Shown: positions 43,261 to 54,200 of the stretch, in pieces
How the letters are laid out: every line of letters starts with the position of its first letter
How positions within the stretch are numbered: position 1 is the stretch's first letter
NCBI RefSeq assembly: GCF_002009175.1
Contig: NZ_CP018047.1
Coordinates: forward strand, 2,418,001 to 2,482,000
From: Streptomyces niveus
GTDB lineage: Bacteria > Actinomycetota > Actinomycetes > Streptomycetales > Streptomycetaceae
Length of the DNA: 64,000 nt
Reading direction: 5' to 3'
Translations under genes and position numbers: made by a program
The notes under the pieces: model-generated
What the model was told of the DNA's origin: nothing
The model's input: only the letters and a program-made list of their open reading frames with translations
The model's database searches: none

Positions 43261-43932
43261 ATGGATAGTTCAACCATTACTGCCGCGTGGGTCGCGGGAT
43301 GGGCCGTCAACCGCTCGACACCCGCGCCGGTCGTGGAACCGTGGGGCTACCGCGTCGACGTCGGGCTGCCCGGCCATGTCTTCCGGCATGTCCTTCCCGA
43401 GCCCGACGAGGCCTCCGTGAGGAAGCTCTGCGAGACCGTCACCGAGCCCGGAGCCTGGCTGAAAGTGCTCGCTCCGCCGGAGCGGGTGGCCGGGTGGATC
43501 ACGCCGGGCTGGACGGTGCCGGACGATCCCGGATACATGATGTTCTCCGCGCTGCGCCGGTCCATCCCACCGGCCGTGCCGGTCCCGCCCGCCGGCTACA
43601 CGGTCGAGACGGAGACCCGCGACGGGGTCTTCCGTGTGCGGGCGACGGCCCCCGACGGCTCCCCCGCCGCACGCGGCCAGATCGCAGGGGCGGTCGACGG
43701 CGGGGCGGGCCCCGGCAGGACGGCGGTCGTCGACCAGGTCGAGACCTCGCGGAACCACCGCAGGCGCGGCCTCGGCCGACTGGTGATGCGTACGCTCGAA
43801 ACGGCCGCCGCCGACGCGGGCGCCACCACCGGCGTTCTCGCCGCCACCAGGGACGGCCTGGGTCTGTACACCTCGCTGGGCTGGCGGCTCCAGGGCCCGC
43901 TCACCGGCGTCGTACGCGGGAGTGACGACTGA
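43261..43932 (+). CDS. GNAT family N-acetyltransferase
   Basis: A 223-residue protein with an N-terminal region containing a degenerate first half and a C-terminal GNAT domain: TAVVDQVETSRNHRRRGLGRLVMRTLETAAADAGATTGVLAATRDGLGLYTSLGWRLQGPL. The RRRGLGR block is the acetyl-CoA pyrophosphate loop (Q/RxxGxG/A), and LYTSLGW is the family end motif. Substrate unknown. ATG 43261 was chosen; 13 more codons are open upstream and the Shine-Dalgarno is weak. Divergent from the NAD(P)-binding gene. Confidence 0.85.
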   Translation: MDSSTITAAWVAGWAVNRSTPAPVVEPWGYRVDVGLPGHVFRHVLPEPDEASVRKLCETVTEPGAWLKVLAPPERVAGWITPGWTVPDDPGYMMFSALRRSIPPAVPVPPAGYTVETETRDGVFRVRATAPDGSPAARGQIAGAVDGGAGPGRTAVVDQVETSRNHRRRGLGRLVMRTLETAAADAGATTGVLAATRDGLGLYTSLGWRLQGPLTGVVRGSDD

Positions 43933-44041
43933 CGGGCCCCGCGCCGGGCACACGCCCCGGGAACCGAATTGTCGTCGCCCCACGCGCCCCGCGAGGATGG
44001 CGGCGGACCCGGTTCATCCGCAGATCTGAGGAGACATCCCC

Positions 44042-44794
44042 GTGCCCGACGCCACCCCCGCCGCTCCCGACGCCGCCGGAGCCCGCCCCGTCACCCTTGA
44101 CCGGCGCGACGGACCGTACGGCGAGATCGTCCTGCGGCGGCGGCCCGGCGGTGCGGGCGACGAGGGTGACATCCACGAGATCATCGCCAACGGCACGTTC
44201 CTGATGGACACCTCCGACGGCCGCTCGGAGCGACTGCTGATCGACGCCGCGCAGGCCGCCCTCGCGCCCGACCGCCGTGACGGCCTGCCGTCCGTCCTCA
44301 TCGGCGGGCTCGGTGTCGGTTTCTCGCTCGCGCACGCCGCCGCCGACGACCGCTGGCGCCGGATCGTGGTGGTCGAACGCGAACAGGCGGTCATCGACTG
44401 GCACCACGAGGGACCGCTCGCCCGGATCTCCGGCGCCGCGCTCGGCGACCCGCGCACTGTGATCCTCCACACCGATCTTGTGGAGTACCTGCGTGCGGCG
44501 GCGGAGGCCACCGACGAGCCCACCGACCACTACGACGCCCTCTGCCTCGACATCGACAACGGCCCCGGCTGGACCGTCACCGACGAGAACGCGAGCCTGT
44601 ACACGCCCGGCGGGCTGGCCGACTGCCTGGACCGCCTCAACCCCGGCGGAGTCCTCGCCGTATGGTCCGCGCAGCCGTCCCCCGCCTTCGAGGAGGCGTT
44701 GCGGAATGCCGGTTTCACCGGGGTTAGGACCGAAGAGATCGCAGTTGCCCGGGGAGTGCCTGACGTGGTCCATCTCGCCGTTCGCCCTGCGTAG
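44042..44794 (+). CDS. Spermidine-synthase-like SAM-dependent enzyme
   Basis: A 250-residue Rossmann protein with the spermidine-synthase type layout: EIIANGTFLMDTSDGRSERLLIDAA, the nucleotide loop SVLIGGLGVGFSLAHAAADD, the acidic strand IVVVEREQAVIDWHH, LVEYL and DALCLDIDNGPGW, then LADCLDRLNPGGVLAVWSAQPS. It lacks the full set of spermidine-synthase polyamine residues as far as can be seen, so it may be a methyltransferase-like relative. Start GTG 44042 with a strong GAGGAG 6 nt upstream. A two-component system follows after 109 bp. Confidence 0.8.
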   Translation: MPDATPAAPDAAGARPVTLDRRDGPYGEIVLRRRPGGAGDEGDIHEIIANGTFLMDTSDGRSERLLIDAAQAALAPDRRDGLPSVLIGGLGVGFSLAHAAADDRWRRIVVVEREQAVIDWHHEGPLARISGAALGDPRTVILHTDLVEYLRAAAEATDEPTDHYDALCLDIDNGPGWTVTDENASLYTPGGLADCLDRLNPGGVLAVWSAQPSPAFEEALRNAGFTGVRTEEIAVARGVPDVVHLAVRPA

Positions 44795-44843
44795 CCGGAA
44801 GCCCTCCGGTGCCTCTACGCTGCTCCCCACACACGGGATCGAC

Positions 44844-44857
44844 ATCCTCATGAGGAT
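44844..44857. promoter_or_regulatory. 14-bp palindrome upstream of the two-component operon
   Basis: ATCCTCATGAGGAT is a perfect palindrome about 46 bp before the response regulator start and 50 bp after the previous stop. Two GGAAC elements follow (44868-44890). Such dyads at this place are often autoregulatory response-regulator sites; no experiment is known to me. Confidence 0.45.
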
Positions 44858-44903
44858 TGTGGATCGAGGAACACGGATCGCGGAACGTACCAGGGGCGGG
44901 GCG

Positions 44904-45641
44904 ATGGAGCAGACACACACCAGCCAGAACGGGGTCGCGGCCACTCCCGGCGCGCAGCGCCGGGTGCTCGTGGTCGAGGACGACGCGACGATCGTGGACG
45001 CCATCGCGGCCCGGCTGCGCGCCGAGGGCTTCGTCGTCCAGACCGCGGTCGACGGCCCCGCGGCCGTGGACGCGGCCGAGGCGTGGCAGCCCGACCTGAT
45101 GGTCCTCGACGTGATGCTGCCCGGCTTCGACGGTCTGGAGGTCTGCCGCCGTGTCCAGGCGCAGCGTCCGGTGCCGGTGCTGATGCTGACGGCACGCGAC
45201 GACGAGACCGACATGCTCGTGGGGCTCGGTGTCGGGGCCGACGACTACATGACCAAGCCGTTCTCGATGCGGGAGCTGGCGGCGCGGGTGCATGTCCTGC
45301 TGCGCCGGGTGGAGCGCGCGGCGCTGGCCGCCGTTACGCCGCGCAGCGGCATCCTGCGCCTCGGTGAGCTGGAGATCGACCACGCGCAGCGCAGGGTGCG
45401 GGTGCGGGCGGAGGACGTGCATCTGACGCCGACCGAGTTCGACCTGCTGGTCTGTCTGGCGAACACACCGCGCGCGGTGCTCTCGCGGGAGCAGCTGCTG
45501 GCCGAGGTGTGGGACTGGGCGGACGCCTCGGGCACCCGTACGGTCGACAGCCACATCAAAGCGCTGCGCCGGAAGATCGGCGCCGAGCGCATCCGGACGG
45601 TGCATGGCGTGGGGTACGCCCTGGAGACACCGGCGCCATGA
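44904..45641 (+). CDS. OmpR-family response regulator
   Basis: A 245-residue DNA-binding response regulator. Receiver: acidic pair in VEDD, phosphoacceptor Asp69 in LMVLDVMLPGFDGLEV, TARDDE and Lys in DDYMTKPFSMRELAAR. The C-terminal winged-helix (about 150-243) has LELDHAQRRVRV-like start, LTPTEFDLLVCLANTPRAVLSREQLLAEVW and TRTVDSHIKALRRKIGAERIRTVHGVGY. The first 18 residues are a disordered extension. Start ATG 44904 is preceded by GGGGCGG. It overlaps the sensor kinase gene by ATGA, forming a standard operon. Confidence 0.95.
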   Translation: MEQTHTSQNGVAATPGAQRRVLVVEDDATIVDAIAARLRAEGFVVQTAVDGPAAVDAAEAWQPDLMVLDVMLPGFDGLEVCRRVQAQRPVPVLMLTARDDETDMLVGLGVGADDYMTKPFSMRELAARVHVLLRRVERAALAAVTPRSGILRLGELEIDHAQRRVRVRAEDVHLTPTEFDLLVCLANTPRAVLSREQLLAEVWDWADASGTRTVDSHIKALRRKIGAERIRTVHGVGYALETPAP

Positions 45642-46936
45642 GCCGGACGCCGGGCGGCGGGGGCGAGCAGGCCGAGGGGCCCGGGCGTACGGGGCGCGCG
45701 GGCCGTACGCCGCGTGGTCCGCGCGCCGCGCGGCCGTCGTCGGCCCGTACCGGCGTTCCCCGGCCGGCCAGAGGCGGTACGCAGCGGCACGACCCGTCCG
45801 GCCACGGCGGTCCGGCGCGCAAGGGCCCGGCCCGGATAAGAGCCGGGCACGGGTCGCTCGGCGGGTCGGACGGCGGCGGTCTGCGGCCGTTCTCCATCAA
45901 GACCAAGCTCGGCATGCTCGTCGTGGTCTCCGTGCTCATCACCACGGGGCTGCTGATGGTGGCCCTGCGCACCGAGACCGAGCTGCGCTTCATCACGGTC
46001 TTCTCCATGATCGCGACGCTGTTGATAACGCAGTTCGTGGCACACGGTCTGACCGCCCCGCTGGACGAGATGAACACCGTCGCGAAGGGCATCTCGCACG
46101 GTGACTACACGCGGCGCGTCAGCGGCGCCGACCGCCGTGACGAGCTGGGCGACCTGGCCTCCACCATCAACCGCATGGCGGACGACCTGGAGGCGGTGGA
46201 CCGGCACCGCAAGGAGCTGGTCGCCAATGTCTCGCACGAGCTGCGCACACCGATCGCCGCGCTGCGCGCCGTGCTGGAGAACGTGGTGGACGGGGTGTCC
46301 GCCGCCGATCCGGAGACGATGCGTACGGCGCTGAAGCAGACCGAGCGCCTGGGCCGGCTGGTGGAGACACTGCTCGATCTGTCCCGGCTCGACAACGGTG
46401 TGCTGCCGCTGAAGGCACGGCGCTTCGAGGTGTGGCCGTATCTGTCGGGGGTGCTGAAGGAGGCCAATCTCGCGGCCTCGCAGCGCGGTCTCAGCTCGGG
46501 TTCGGGCAATCACACCCGGACGGACGTGCATCTGCATCTGGATGTGTCGCCGCCGGAGCTGACCGCGCACGCGGACGCGGAGCGGCTGCACCAGGTGGTG
46601 GCGAATCTCATCGACAACGCGGTCAAGCACAGCCCGCCGCACGGCCGGGTGACGGTCCGGGCACGGCGCGGGCACGGTCCGGAGTCGCTGGATCTGGAGA
46701 TCCAGGACGAGGGGCCCGGTATTCCGGAGCCGGAGCGGCACCGGGTCTTCGAGCGTTTCAACCGCGGCAGCGCGCCGTCGCCGCACGGTCCGGGCAGTGA
46801 CGGCGGTACGGGGCTGGGGCTGGCGATCGCGAGCTGGGCGGTGGATCTGCACGGCGGGCGCATCGGGGTGGCCGAATCCGTACGTGGCTGCCTCATCCAG
46901 GTGACACTTCCGGGAATCCCTCGGGCACGCGGTTGA
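45638..46936 (+). CDS. Sensor histidine kinase
   Basis: A 432-residue membrane kinase paired with the upstream regulator. The first 85 residues are an unusually long basic Gly/Arg/Pro cytoplasmic leader. Two transmembrane helices (about 91-110 and 117-136) are separated by only a few residues, so there is almost no extracellular sensor and signals are probably sensed in or at the membrane. HAMP (to about 185), HisKA with His200 in NVSHELRTP, and HATPase_c with NLIDNAVKHSPP, DEGPGI and GTGLGLAIASWAVDLHGG follow. ATG overlaps the regulator stop (ATGA). Confidence 0.95.
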   Translation: MSRTPGGGGEQAEGPGRTGRAGRTPRGPRAARPSSARTGVPRPARGGTQRHDPSGHGGPARKGPARIRAGHGSLGGSDGGGLRPFSIKTKLGMLVVVSVLITTGLLMVALRTETELRFITVFSMIATLLITQFVAHGLTAPLDEMNTVAKGISHGDYTRRVSGADRRDELGDLASTINRMADDLEAVDRHRKELVANVSHELRTPIAALRAVLENVVDGVSAADPETMRTALKQTERLGRLVETLLDLSRLDNGVLPLKARRFEVWPYLSGVLKEANLAASQRGLSSGSGNHTRTDVHLHLDVSPPELTAHADAERLHQVVANLIDNAVKHSPPHGRVTVRARRGHGPESLDLEIQDEGPGIPEPERHRVFERFNRGSAPSPHGPGSDGGTGLGLAIASWAVDLHGGRIGVAESVRGCLIQVTLPGIPRARG

Positions 46937-47236
46937 CGTAGGGTTCGAACCGGAGGCACCGAACGAGCGCGTTCTGACGGAAATTCGGTCGGGTGCTGCC
47001 GGTCCGGACTCCGTTCAGGCGGTGAAAAGGCCGTCGGCGTCGCGGTGCGTCCACAGCTCCGAGGACAGCTCCAAGGAAACCTGGCTCGTTTCCCGCCAAT
47101 TCCTACGCCGAAACCCGCCTTCCGGTGTGACTTGCATGACGTTGCCCCCGCCCGGTCTGCTCCTCTCGGTCCGGTAGGCGTAGCCTTGATTCCCGCTGTC
47201 CATCACCTTGTGAAGCGGAAGAGGGCGGTTGCCGCC
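46937..47236. other. 300-bp intergenic region upstream of kgd
   Basis: Lies between the kinase gene and kgd on the same strand, so it probably holds the kgd promoter. An open frame runs from 47045 into kgd, but the residues before 47237 ([25 protein letters not shown]) do not resemble the family and no ribosome site precedes them. No RNA gene or clear terminator was recognised. Confidence 0.5.
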
Positions 47237-50200
47237 GTGTCGTCTCAGTCCCCCAGTAACTCAAGCGTCTCGACCGACCAAGCGGGGCAGGAAAAGAACC
47301 CTGCCGCCGCCTTCGGGCCCAATGAATGGCTCGTCGACGAGATCTACCAGCAGTACCTCCAGGACCCGAATTCGGTCGACCGTGCCTGGTGGGACTTCTT
47401 CGCCGACTACAAGCCGGGCACGACCGGTACGGCGGACAAGAGCCAAGAGTCCACGACGGCGTCCACCGCAGCCGCGGGGGCTGCGGTGAGTGCCGCGCCC
47501 GCCGCACCCGTGACGTCGACGGCCACGACCACCGCGACCGCTCCCGCCGCCCCGGCGAAGCCCGTGGCGGCCGCTCCCGCGCAGGCGCAGGCCCCCAAGG
47601 CCGAGTCGCAGGCCCCCGCCGCCGCGCCGGCCGCTCCGGCGAAGCCCGCCGCCGCTGCTCCCGCGCCGGCGCAGGCCGCGCCGCCCGCCGCGAAGCCGGC
47701 CGCCGCCGCCAAGGCGGCGCCGAAGGACGAGCCGTCCGCCGAGGAGCCCACGGGCCCCGAGTTCGTGACGCTGCGCGGCCCGTCGGCAGCCGTCGCGAAG
47801 AACATGAGCCTGTCGCTGGAGCTGCCCACGGCCACGTCCGTGCGCGCCGTCCCGGTCAAGCTGCTCTTCGACAACCGCATCGTCATCAACAACCACCTGA
47901 AGCGGGCGCGCGGCGGCAAGATCTCCTTCACGCACCTCATCGGGTACGCGATGGTGCAGGCCATCAAGGCCATGCCGTCGATGAACTACTCCTTCACCCA
48001 GAAGGACGGCAAGCCCACCCTGGTCAAGCCGGAGCACATCAACTTCGGTCTGGCCATCGACCTGGTGAAGCCGAACGGCGACCGCCAGCTCGTCGTCGCC
48101 GGCATCAAGAAGGCCGAGACGCTCAACTTCTTCGAGTTCTGGCAGGCGTACGAGGACATCGTCCGGCGTGCCCGCGGCAACAAGCTCACGATGGACGACT
48201 TCACCGGCGTCACCGTCTCGCTGACCAACCCGGGCGGCCTCGGCACGGTGCACTCGGTGCCGCGTCTGATGCCCGGTCAGTCGGTCATCATGGGCGTCGG
48301 TTCGATGGACTACCCGGCGGAGTTCCAGGGCACGTCGCAGGACACCCTGAACAAGCTGGGCATCTCCAAGGTCATGACGCTGACCTCGACGTACGACCAC
48401 CGTGTCATCCAGGGCGCCGCCTCCGGCGAGTTCCTGCGGATCGTCAGTCAGCTGCTGCTCGGCGAGAACGAGTTCTACGACGAGATCTTCCAGGCGCTGC
48501 GGATCCCCTACGAGCCGGTGCGCTGGCTCAAGGACATCGACGCCTCGCACGACGAGGACGTCACGAAGCCCGCGCGGGTCTTCGAGCTGATCCACTCCTA
48601 CCGGGTGCGCGGCCATGTCATGGCCGACACCGACCCGTTGGAGTACCGCCAGCGCAAGCACCCCGACCTGGACATCACCGAGCACGGCCTCACCCTGTGG
48701 GACCTGGAGCGGGAGTTCGCGGTCGGCGGCTTCGCCGGCCAGTCGATGATGAAGCTGCGCGACATCCTGGGCGTGCTGCGCAACTCGTACTGCCGCACCA
48801 CCGGCGTCGAGTTCATGCACATCCAGGACCCGAAGCAGCGCAAGTGGCTCCAGGACCGTATCGAGCGCTCCAACTCCAAGCCGGAGCGCGAGGAGCAGCT
48901 GCGGATCCTGCGCAGGCTGAACGCGGCGGAAGCGTTCGAGACGTTCCTCCAGACCAAGTACGTCGGCCAGAAGCGGTTCTCGCTGGAGGGCGGCGAGTCC
49001 GTCATCCCGCTGCTCGACGCGGTCATCGACTCGGCCGCCGAGTCGCGGCTCGACGAGGTCGTCATCGGCATGGCCCACCGCGGCCGGCTCAACGTACTGG
49101 CGAACATCGTCGGCAAGTCGTACGCGCAGATCTTCCGCGAGTTCGAGGGCAACCTCGACCCGAAGTCGATGCACGGCTCCGGCGACGTGAAGTACCACCT
49201 GGGCGCCGAGGGCACCTTCACCGGTCTCGACGGCGAGCAGATCAAGGTCTCGCTGGCCGCGAACCCCTCGCACCTGGAGGCGGTCGACCCGGTCCTCGAA
49301 GGCATCGCCCGCGCCAAGCAGGACATCATCAACAAGGCGGGCACGGACTTCACCGTCCTGCCCGTCGCGCTGCACGGTGACGCGGCCTTCGCGGGCCAGG
49401 GTGTCGTCGCCGAGACGCTCAACATGTCGCAGCTGCGCGGCTACCGCACCGGCGGCACCGTGCACGTGGTGATCAACAACCAGGTCGGCTTCACCGCCGC
49501 CCCGGAGGCCTCGCGCTCCTCGATGTACGCGACGGACGTCGCGCGCATGATCGAGGCGCCGATCATCCACGTCAACGGTGACGACCCGGAGGCGTGCGTC
49601 CGGGTGGCGCGGCTCGCGTTCGAGTTCCGCCAGACGTTCAACAAGGACGTCGTGATCGACCTCATCTGCTACCGCCGCCGCGGTCACAACGAGGGCGACA
49701 ACCCGCAGTTCACCAACCCGCAGATGGTCACCCTGATCGACAAGAAGCGCTCGGTGCGCAAGCTGTACACCGAGTCGCTGATCGGTCGCGGCGACATCAC
49801 GCTGGAAGAGGCGGAGCAGGCGCTCCAGGACTTCCAGGGCCAGCTGGAGAAGGTGTTCGCCGAGGTCCGCGAGGCCACGTCGCACCCGGCTCCGACCCAT
49901 GTCCCCGACGCCCAGGCCCAGTTCCCGGTCGCGGTCACGACGGCCATCTCGCAGGAGGTCGTCAAGCGGATCGCCGAGTCCCAGGTCAACATCCCCGACC
50001 ACATCACGGTGCACCCGCGGCTGATGCCGCAGATGCAGCGCCGTGCGGCGTCGGTCGAGGACGGCACGATCGACTGGGGCACCGGCGAGACCCTCGCCAT
50101 CGGCTCGCTGCTGATGGAGGGCACCCCGGTCCGTCTGTCGGGCCAGGACACCCGCCGCGGCACGTTCGGCCAGCGCCACGCGGTGCTGGTGGACCAGGAG

Positions 50201-51133
50201 ACCGGCGAGGACTACACCCCGCTGCTCTACCTGTCCGAGGAGCAGGCCCGCTACAACGTCTACGACTCGCTGCTGAGCGAGTACGCGGCGATGGGCTTCG
50301 AGTACGGCTACTCGCTGGCCCGCCCGGAGTCGCTGGTCATGTGGGAGGCCCAGTTCGGCGACTTCGTCAACGGGGCGCAGACCGTCGTCGACGAGTTCAT
50401 CTCGTCGGCGGAGCAGAAGTGGGGCCAGACCTCGGGCGTCACGCTGCTGCTGCCGCACGGCTACGAGGGCCAGGGCCCGGACCACTCGTCCGCGCGCCCG
50501 GAGCGCTTCCTCCAGGTGTGCGCGCAGAACAACATGACGGTCGCGATGCCGACCCTGCCGTCGAACTACTTCCACCTGCTGCGCTGGCAGGTCCACAACC
50601 CGCACCACAAGCCGCTGGTCGTCTTCACCCCGAAGCTGCTGCTGCGCCTGAAGGCGGCGACGTCGAAGATCGAGGAGTTCACCTCGGGCGGCTTCCGCCC
50701 GGTGATCGGCGACGCGATGGCCGAGGCGGGCACGATCGACCCGGCGGAGGTCCGCAAGGTCGTCTTCTGCGCGGGCAAGGTCTACTACGACCTGGACGCC
50801 GAGCGTCAGAAGCGCGGTCTCAAGGACACCGTGATCGTGCGTCTCGAGCGCCTGTACCCGCTGCCGGGCGCGGAGCTCCAGGCGGAGATCGCGAAGTACC
50901 CGAACGCCGAGAAGTACCTGTGGGCGCAGGAGGAGCCGGCGAACCAGGGCGCGTGGCCGTTCATCGCGCTCAACCTGATCGACCACCTGGACCTGGCGGT
51001 CGGCGCCGACATCCCGCACGGCGAGCGTCTGCGCCGTATCTCGCGGACCGCTTCGTCGTCGCCGGCGGTCGGCTCCGCCAAGCGGCACCAGGCTGAGCAG
51101 GCGCAGCTCTGCGCCGAGGTGTTCGACGCCTGA
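47237..51133 (+). CDS. kgd: Multifunctional 2-oxoglutarate dehydrogenase/decarboxylase (Kgd/SucA with E2 domain)
   Basis: A 1298-residue TCA-cycle enzyme of actinobacterial design. The N terminus has the E1 tail that contacts partners ([30 protein letters not shown]), then about 130 residues of Ala/Pro-rich linker. An E2-type succinyltransferase catalytic domain follows ([40 protein letters not shown] and [15 protein letters not shown]) without a lipoyl domain. The ThDP E1 part has [14 protein letters not shown], the GDAAFAGQG...NNQVGFT thiamine motif, [16 protein letters not shown] and C-terminal [20 protein letters not shown]. It therefore combines SucA and SucB-type functions and needs E3. 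Start GTG 47237 (GAGGG upstream); a GTG at 47210 is possible. A strong terminator follows. Confidence 0.96.
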   Translation: MSSQSPSNSSVSTDQAGQEKNPAAAFGPNEWLVDEIYQQYLQDPNSVDRAWWDFFADYKPGTTGTADKSQESTTASTAAAGAAVSAAPAAPVTSTATTTATAPAAPAKPVAAAPAQAQAPKAESQAPAAAPAAPAKPAAAAPAPAQAAPPAAKPAAAAKAAPKDEPSAEEPTGPEFVTLRGPSAAVAKNMSLSLELPTATSVRAVPVKLLFDNRIVINNHLKRARGGKISFTHLIGYAMVQAIKAMPSMNYSFTQKDGKPTLVKPEHINFGLAIDLVKPNGDRQLVVAGIKKAETLNFFEFWQAYEDIVRRARGNKLTMDDFTGVTVSLTNPGGLGTVHSVPRLMPGQSVIMGVGSMDYPAEFQGTSQDTLNKLGISKVMTLTSTYDHRVIQGAASGEFLRIVSQLLLGENEFYDEIFQALRIPYEPVRWLKDIDASHDEDVTKPARVFELIHSYRVRGHVMADTDPLEYRQRKHPDLDITEHGLTLWDLEREFAVGGFAGQSMMKLRDILGVLRNSYCRTTGVEFMHIQDPKQRKWLQDRIERSNSKPEREEQLRILRRLNAAEAFETFLQTKYVGQKRFSLEGGESVIPLLDAVIDSAAESRLDEVVIGMAHRGRLNVLANIVGKSYAQIFREFEGNLDPKSMHGSGDVKYHLGAEGTFTGLDGEQIKVSLAANPSHLEAVDPVLEGIARAKQDIINKAGTDFTVLPVALHGDAAFAGQGVVAETLNMSQLRGYRTGGTVHVVINNQVGFTAAPEASRSSMYATDVARMIEAPIIHVNGDDPEACVRVARLAFEFRQTFNKDVVIDLICYRRRGHNEGDNPQFTNPQMVTLIDKKRSVRKLYTESLIGRGDITLEEAEQALQDFQGQLEKVFAEVREATSHPAPTHVPDAQAQFPVAVTTAISQEVVKRIAESQVNIPDHITVHPRLMPQMQRRAASVEDGTIDWGTGETLAIGSLLMEGTPVRLSGQDTRRGTFGQRHAVLVDQETGEDYTPLLYLSEEQARYNVYDSLLSEYAAMGFEYGYSLARPESLVMWEAQFGDFVNGAQTVVDEFISSAEQKWGQTSGVTLLLPHGYEGQGPDHSSARPERFLQVCAQNNMTVAMPTLPSNYFHLLRWQVHNPHHKPLVVFTPKLLLRLKAATSKIEEFTSGGFRPVIGDAMAEAGTIDPAEVRKVVFCAGKVYYDLDAERQKRGLKDTVIVRLERLYPLPGAELQAEIAKYPNAEKYLWAQEEPANQGAWPFIALNLIDHLDLAVGADIPHGERLRRISRTASSSPAVGSAKRHQAEQAQLCAEVFDA

Positions 51134-51152
51134 CGGCTCCGATGTGACGGGC

Positions 51153-51190
51153 GAGGGCCCGGCACCGCTTCCGAGCGGTGCCGGGCCCTC
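51153..51190. terminator. Convergent terminator of kgd and the FxsT-like gene
   Basis: GAGGGCCCGGCACCGCT (51153-51169) pairs perfectly with AGCGGTGCCGGGCCCTC (51174-51190) around a TCCG loop, a 17-bp stem. It begins 19 bp after the kgd stop and 21 bp from the stop of the minus-strand gene, so it can end transcription from both. Confidence 0.9.
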
Positions 51191-51211
51191 GTCCGTCCAC
51201 AGCGCAGGTGT

Positions 51212-54200
51212 TCAGCCCAGATACGGCTCGAAGTCCCAGTAGGGCCGGATCCGTTGGCGCGCCGACAGTGTGTGGTGGTGCTGCGCGCCCATCGTGCGCG
51301 TCAGCTTCTGGAGCGCGTCCTCCTCGACCTTGTCCGCCTCCTCGCGCTGCTGGAGCGCCCGCAGATCGGCGGCGAGCGCCGTCTGGCTGGAGAGCGTCAG
51401 CGGATGGTCGTCGCCCAGCGCCGCGCGGGAGCGCCGCAGCGTCTCCCTGCTCAGCTCGGCGGCCTCCTCCAGGCGCCCGGTGAGGTTCCGCCCGCCGGCC
51501 GCGTTCAGCGCGCACCCCAGCGTCCACGGGTGGTCGTCGCCCAGCAGGGTGCGCAGACCGGTGAGCGCCTGCTCGAAGAGGACGAGCGCACCGTCCCTGT
51601 TCCCCTCGGCCTGCATGAGCAGGCCGATGTTGGACTGCATCCCGGTCGGTACGGGGTGGGCCTGGCCGACCAGGCTGCGGTAGGTGTCCTCCGCCTCGGC
51701 GAGCAGATCCCTGGCCTGGCCCAGATCGCCGTGCACGCGCAGGTAGTTGCCGTAGTCGGTGACGAGCATCAGGTTGTTGTGGTGGCCCTTGCCGTGCACG
51801 CGCTCGTGGCGGGCGAGCAGGTCGGCCATCACCGGACCGACGTCCTCACCCTTCGTGCCCGCCCTGCGCTTGCACAGGACGAGGTTGTGCTGCGCCCACA
51901 GGGTCTGGGGGTGCTGTTCGCCGAGGACCTGGATCTGGGTCCGTACGCCCAGCTCCTGGCGGGCCAGGGCGTCGTGGTAGCGGCCGAGGAGCCGCAGGTC
52001 GCGGGCGCAGGCGTTGACCGAGTGCAGGGTGTTGGAGTGCCGGGCGCGCAGGACCGCCTCGCGCTTGCGGAGCGTGTCGAGGTCGGTCTCGTACGCCTTC
52101 TCGTACTGGCCGAGCAGCCGCAGGGACACCCCCAGGCTGTGCTGGGCATGGAGGGTGGTCCACTCGTCGGGGCCGAGCAGTTCCCGGCCGGTGTCGAGCA
52201 CGTCCCGCTGGAGCCGGTACGACTCCGGGTAACGGCCGAGGAAGCGCAGGTCGGAGCTGAGTCCGCTGTTGGCCGACATCAGCCGGATCGGATCGGGATC
52301 CGGCTGGGCCAGCAGCAGTTCCAGGACTCCGCTGTCCCGGTCGTACGCCTCGTGGAACCGGCCGCTGGCCCGCAGGATCACCGTGGTCGCGGCGCTGAGC
52401 TCCAGCATCTCCTCGGCGTCGGCCGCGAACAGTTGGATCCACCGCTCCCTGACGCGCCCTGCGAGATCCCTGCCGACGGTGTACTCGCCGCTGGTGTAGC
52501 AGTACCGGAGACAGTTCAGGACGAGTCGGACGGTGCGGGGGTGGGTGCTCTCCAGCGCGCCCGAGTACTGGAGCTGCGGCAGGATCTCCGCGTACCTGGG
52601 CCACTGCCTGCTGTCGGAGGGCTCGCCGGGGTCGCTGCCGACGAGAACCTGGCGAATCACCGCCCGATGCGTCTCGCGGTCGTCCCCCGCGGTGAGCCGG
52701 CGGACGATGCCGTGCACGACGCGGTGCATGTGGACGGACTCCTGGCGGGGGCCGGTGTCGCGTCCCTCCGAGACGGACGGGCTGCGTGAGTCCTTGGTGA
52801 TCACCGAGTAGTTGGCCAGGGTGTCCAGGGCGCGCGGCCAGTCGGGGGAGTTGTCGGCGATCCAGCGGAGCTGTTCCGGAAGGGCTTCGGGGGACACACC
52901 GCGGACCAGACCGATGGGGATACGACCGGGGGCGAAACAGGCGCACAGCTTGAGGAGTTCGAGCGCGCGGGGCTCGGACTCGCGGACCCGGTTGAGGAGC
53001 ATCGACCAGGAGGTGAGTGAGGAGCTGGGGTAGTCGCCCAGCTCGGACACGTCCTCCAGCGGATTGATCTCGCCGCTGTGGACCTTGTCGAGGTACTCCG
53101 GTACGGGCATCCGCAACTCGCCCAGCAGCGCCGCCGCGTGCGCCATCTGGAGGGGCAGGTCCTGGAACTCGGCGGCCACCTCGTCGGCCTCGGCCGCCGT
53201 GATGTGCGGGGCCCTGCGCATCAGATAGCCGGTCGACTCACCGCGCTCGAAGACGGGCACCTCCACGACGTCGCCCACCGCTCGCCAGCCGTGGTTGCGC
53301 GAGGTGATCAGCACGTGGCCGGTACCGCCGCGCGGCAGGATCGCCGTGGCCTCCTCGACGTCCTCCCAGCCGTCGAAGATCAACAGCCAGCGGCTGTGCG
53401 GATCGCCGCGGCGCAGCGCGTCGCGCAGCGCGCGGATCCGCTCGCCGGGCTCGGAACCGCTGCGCAGGCCGAGCGCCGGTGCCAGTTCGCCGAACCGGTC
53501 GCGCTGGGTGCCGCGCTGGTCGGAGTTGACCCACCACACGACGTCGTAGTCGGGCATGAACCGGTGCGCGTACTCGGCGGCCAGCTGGGTCTTGCCGATG
53601 CCCGACATGCCGACCAGCGCACAGACGGAAGCGCCGGGCTCGACGTCCGTGAGCGATTCCTGGACGCGGTTGAGCAGGTCGTCCCGGCCGGTGAAGCGGG
53701 AGTTGCGGCGCGGCACCTCACCCCAGACGGCGGGCGCGTCGCTGGGGTAGCGGGAGGCGCCTGGCATCAAGTCGGAGCTGGAGGGGGCGGGTTCGAGGGA
53801 GAGGCGCGACAGCAGGCGCCGTTCGGCCTCCTGCTCGCCGATGCCCCACAGGTCGACGGGTTCGAGGACGGCGGTGGCGGGCAGGAGCAGGCGGTTGGTC
53901 AGGTTGACGGCGGCGAACCGGTCGGCGTTGGCGGCGACGAAGCCGCGCAGCGCCTCGTTCCACTCGCCCTCGCGGCGCGGTCCGAGCTGGAAGAACCAGT
54001 CGCTGAGCACCAGCAGAACCCGGCCGCTGGCCAGCAGAAGGTCACCGAGCGCGTCCTCCAGCGGTTGGTCGCGGTCGGGGTCCCAGCGGTGGGTCGTGAC
54101 GCGGTGACCGTGCGCTTCGAGCCGGCGTGCGATCCAGGTGGCCCACGGCCGGTGATGGCCCGGGAAGGCGACCACGAAATGCTGGGACTCCTGATCGGGG

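Noticed and set aside
51147..51197. Small RNA in the kgd downstream hairpin
   Set aside because: The long GC stem is explained by a shared terminator of two convergent genes; there is no promoter in the 78-bp gap.
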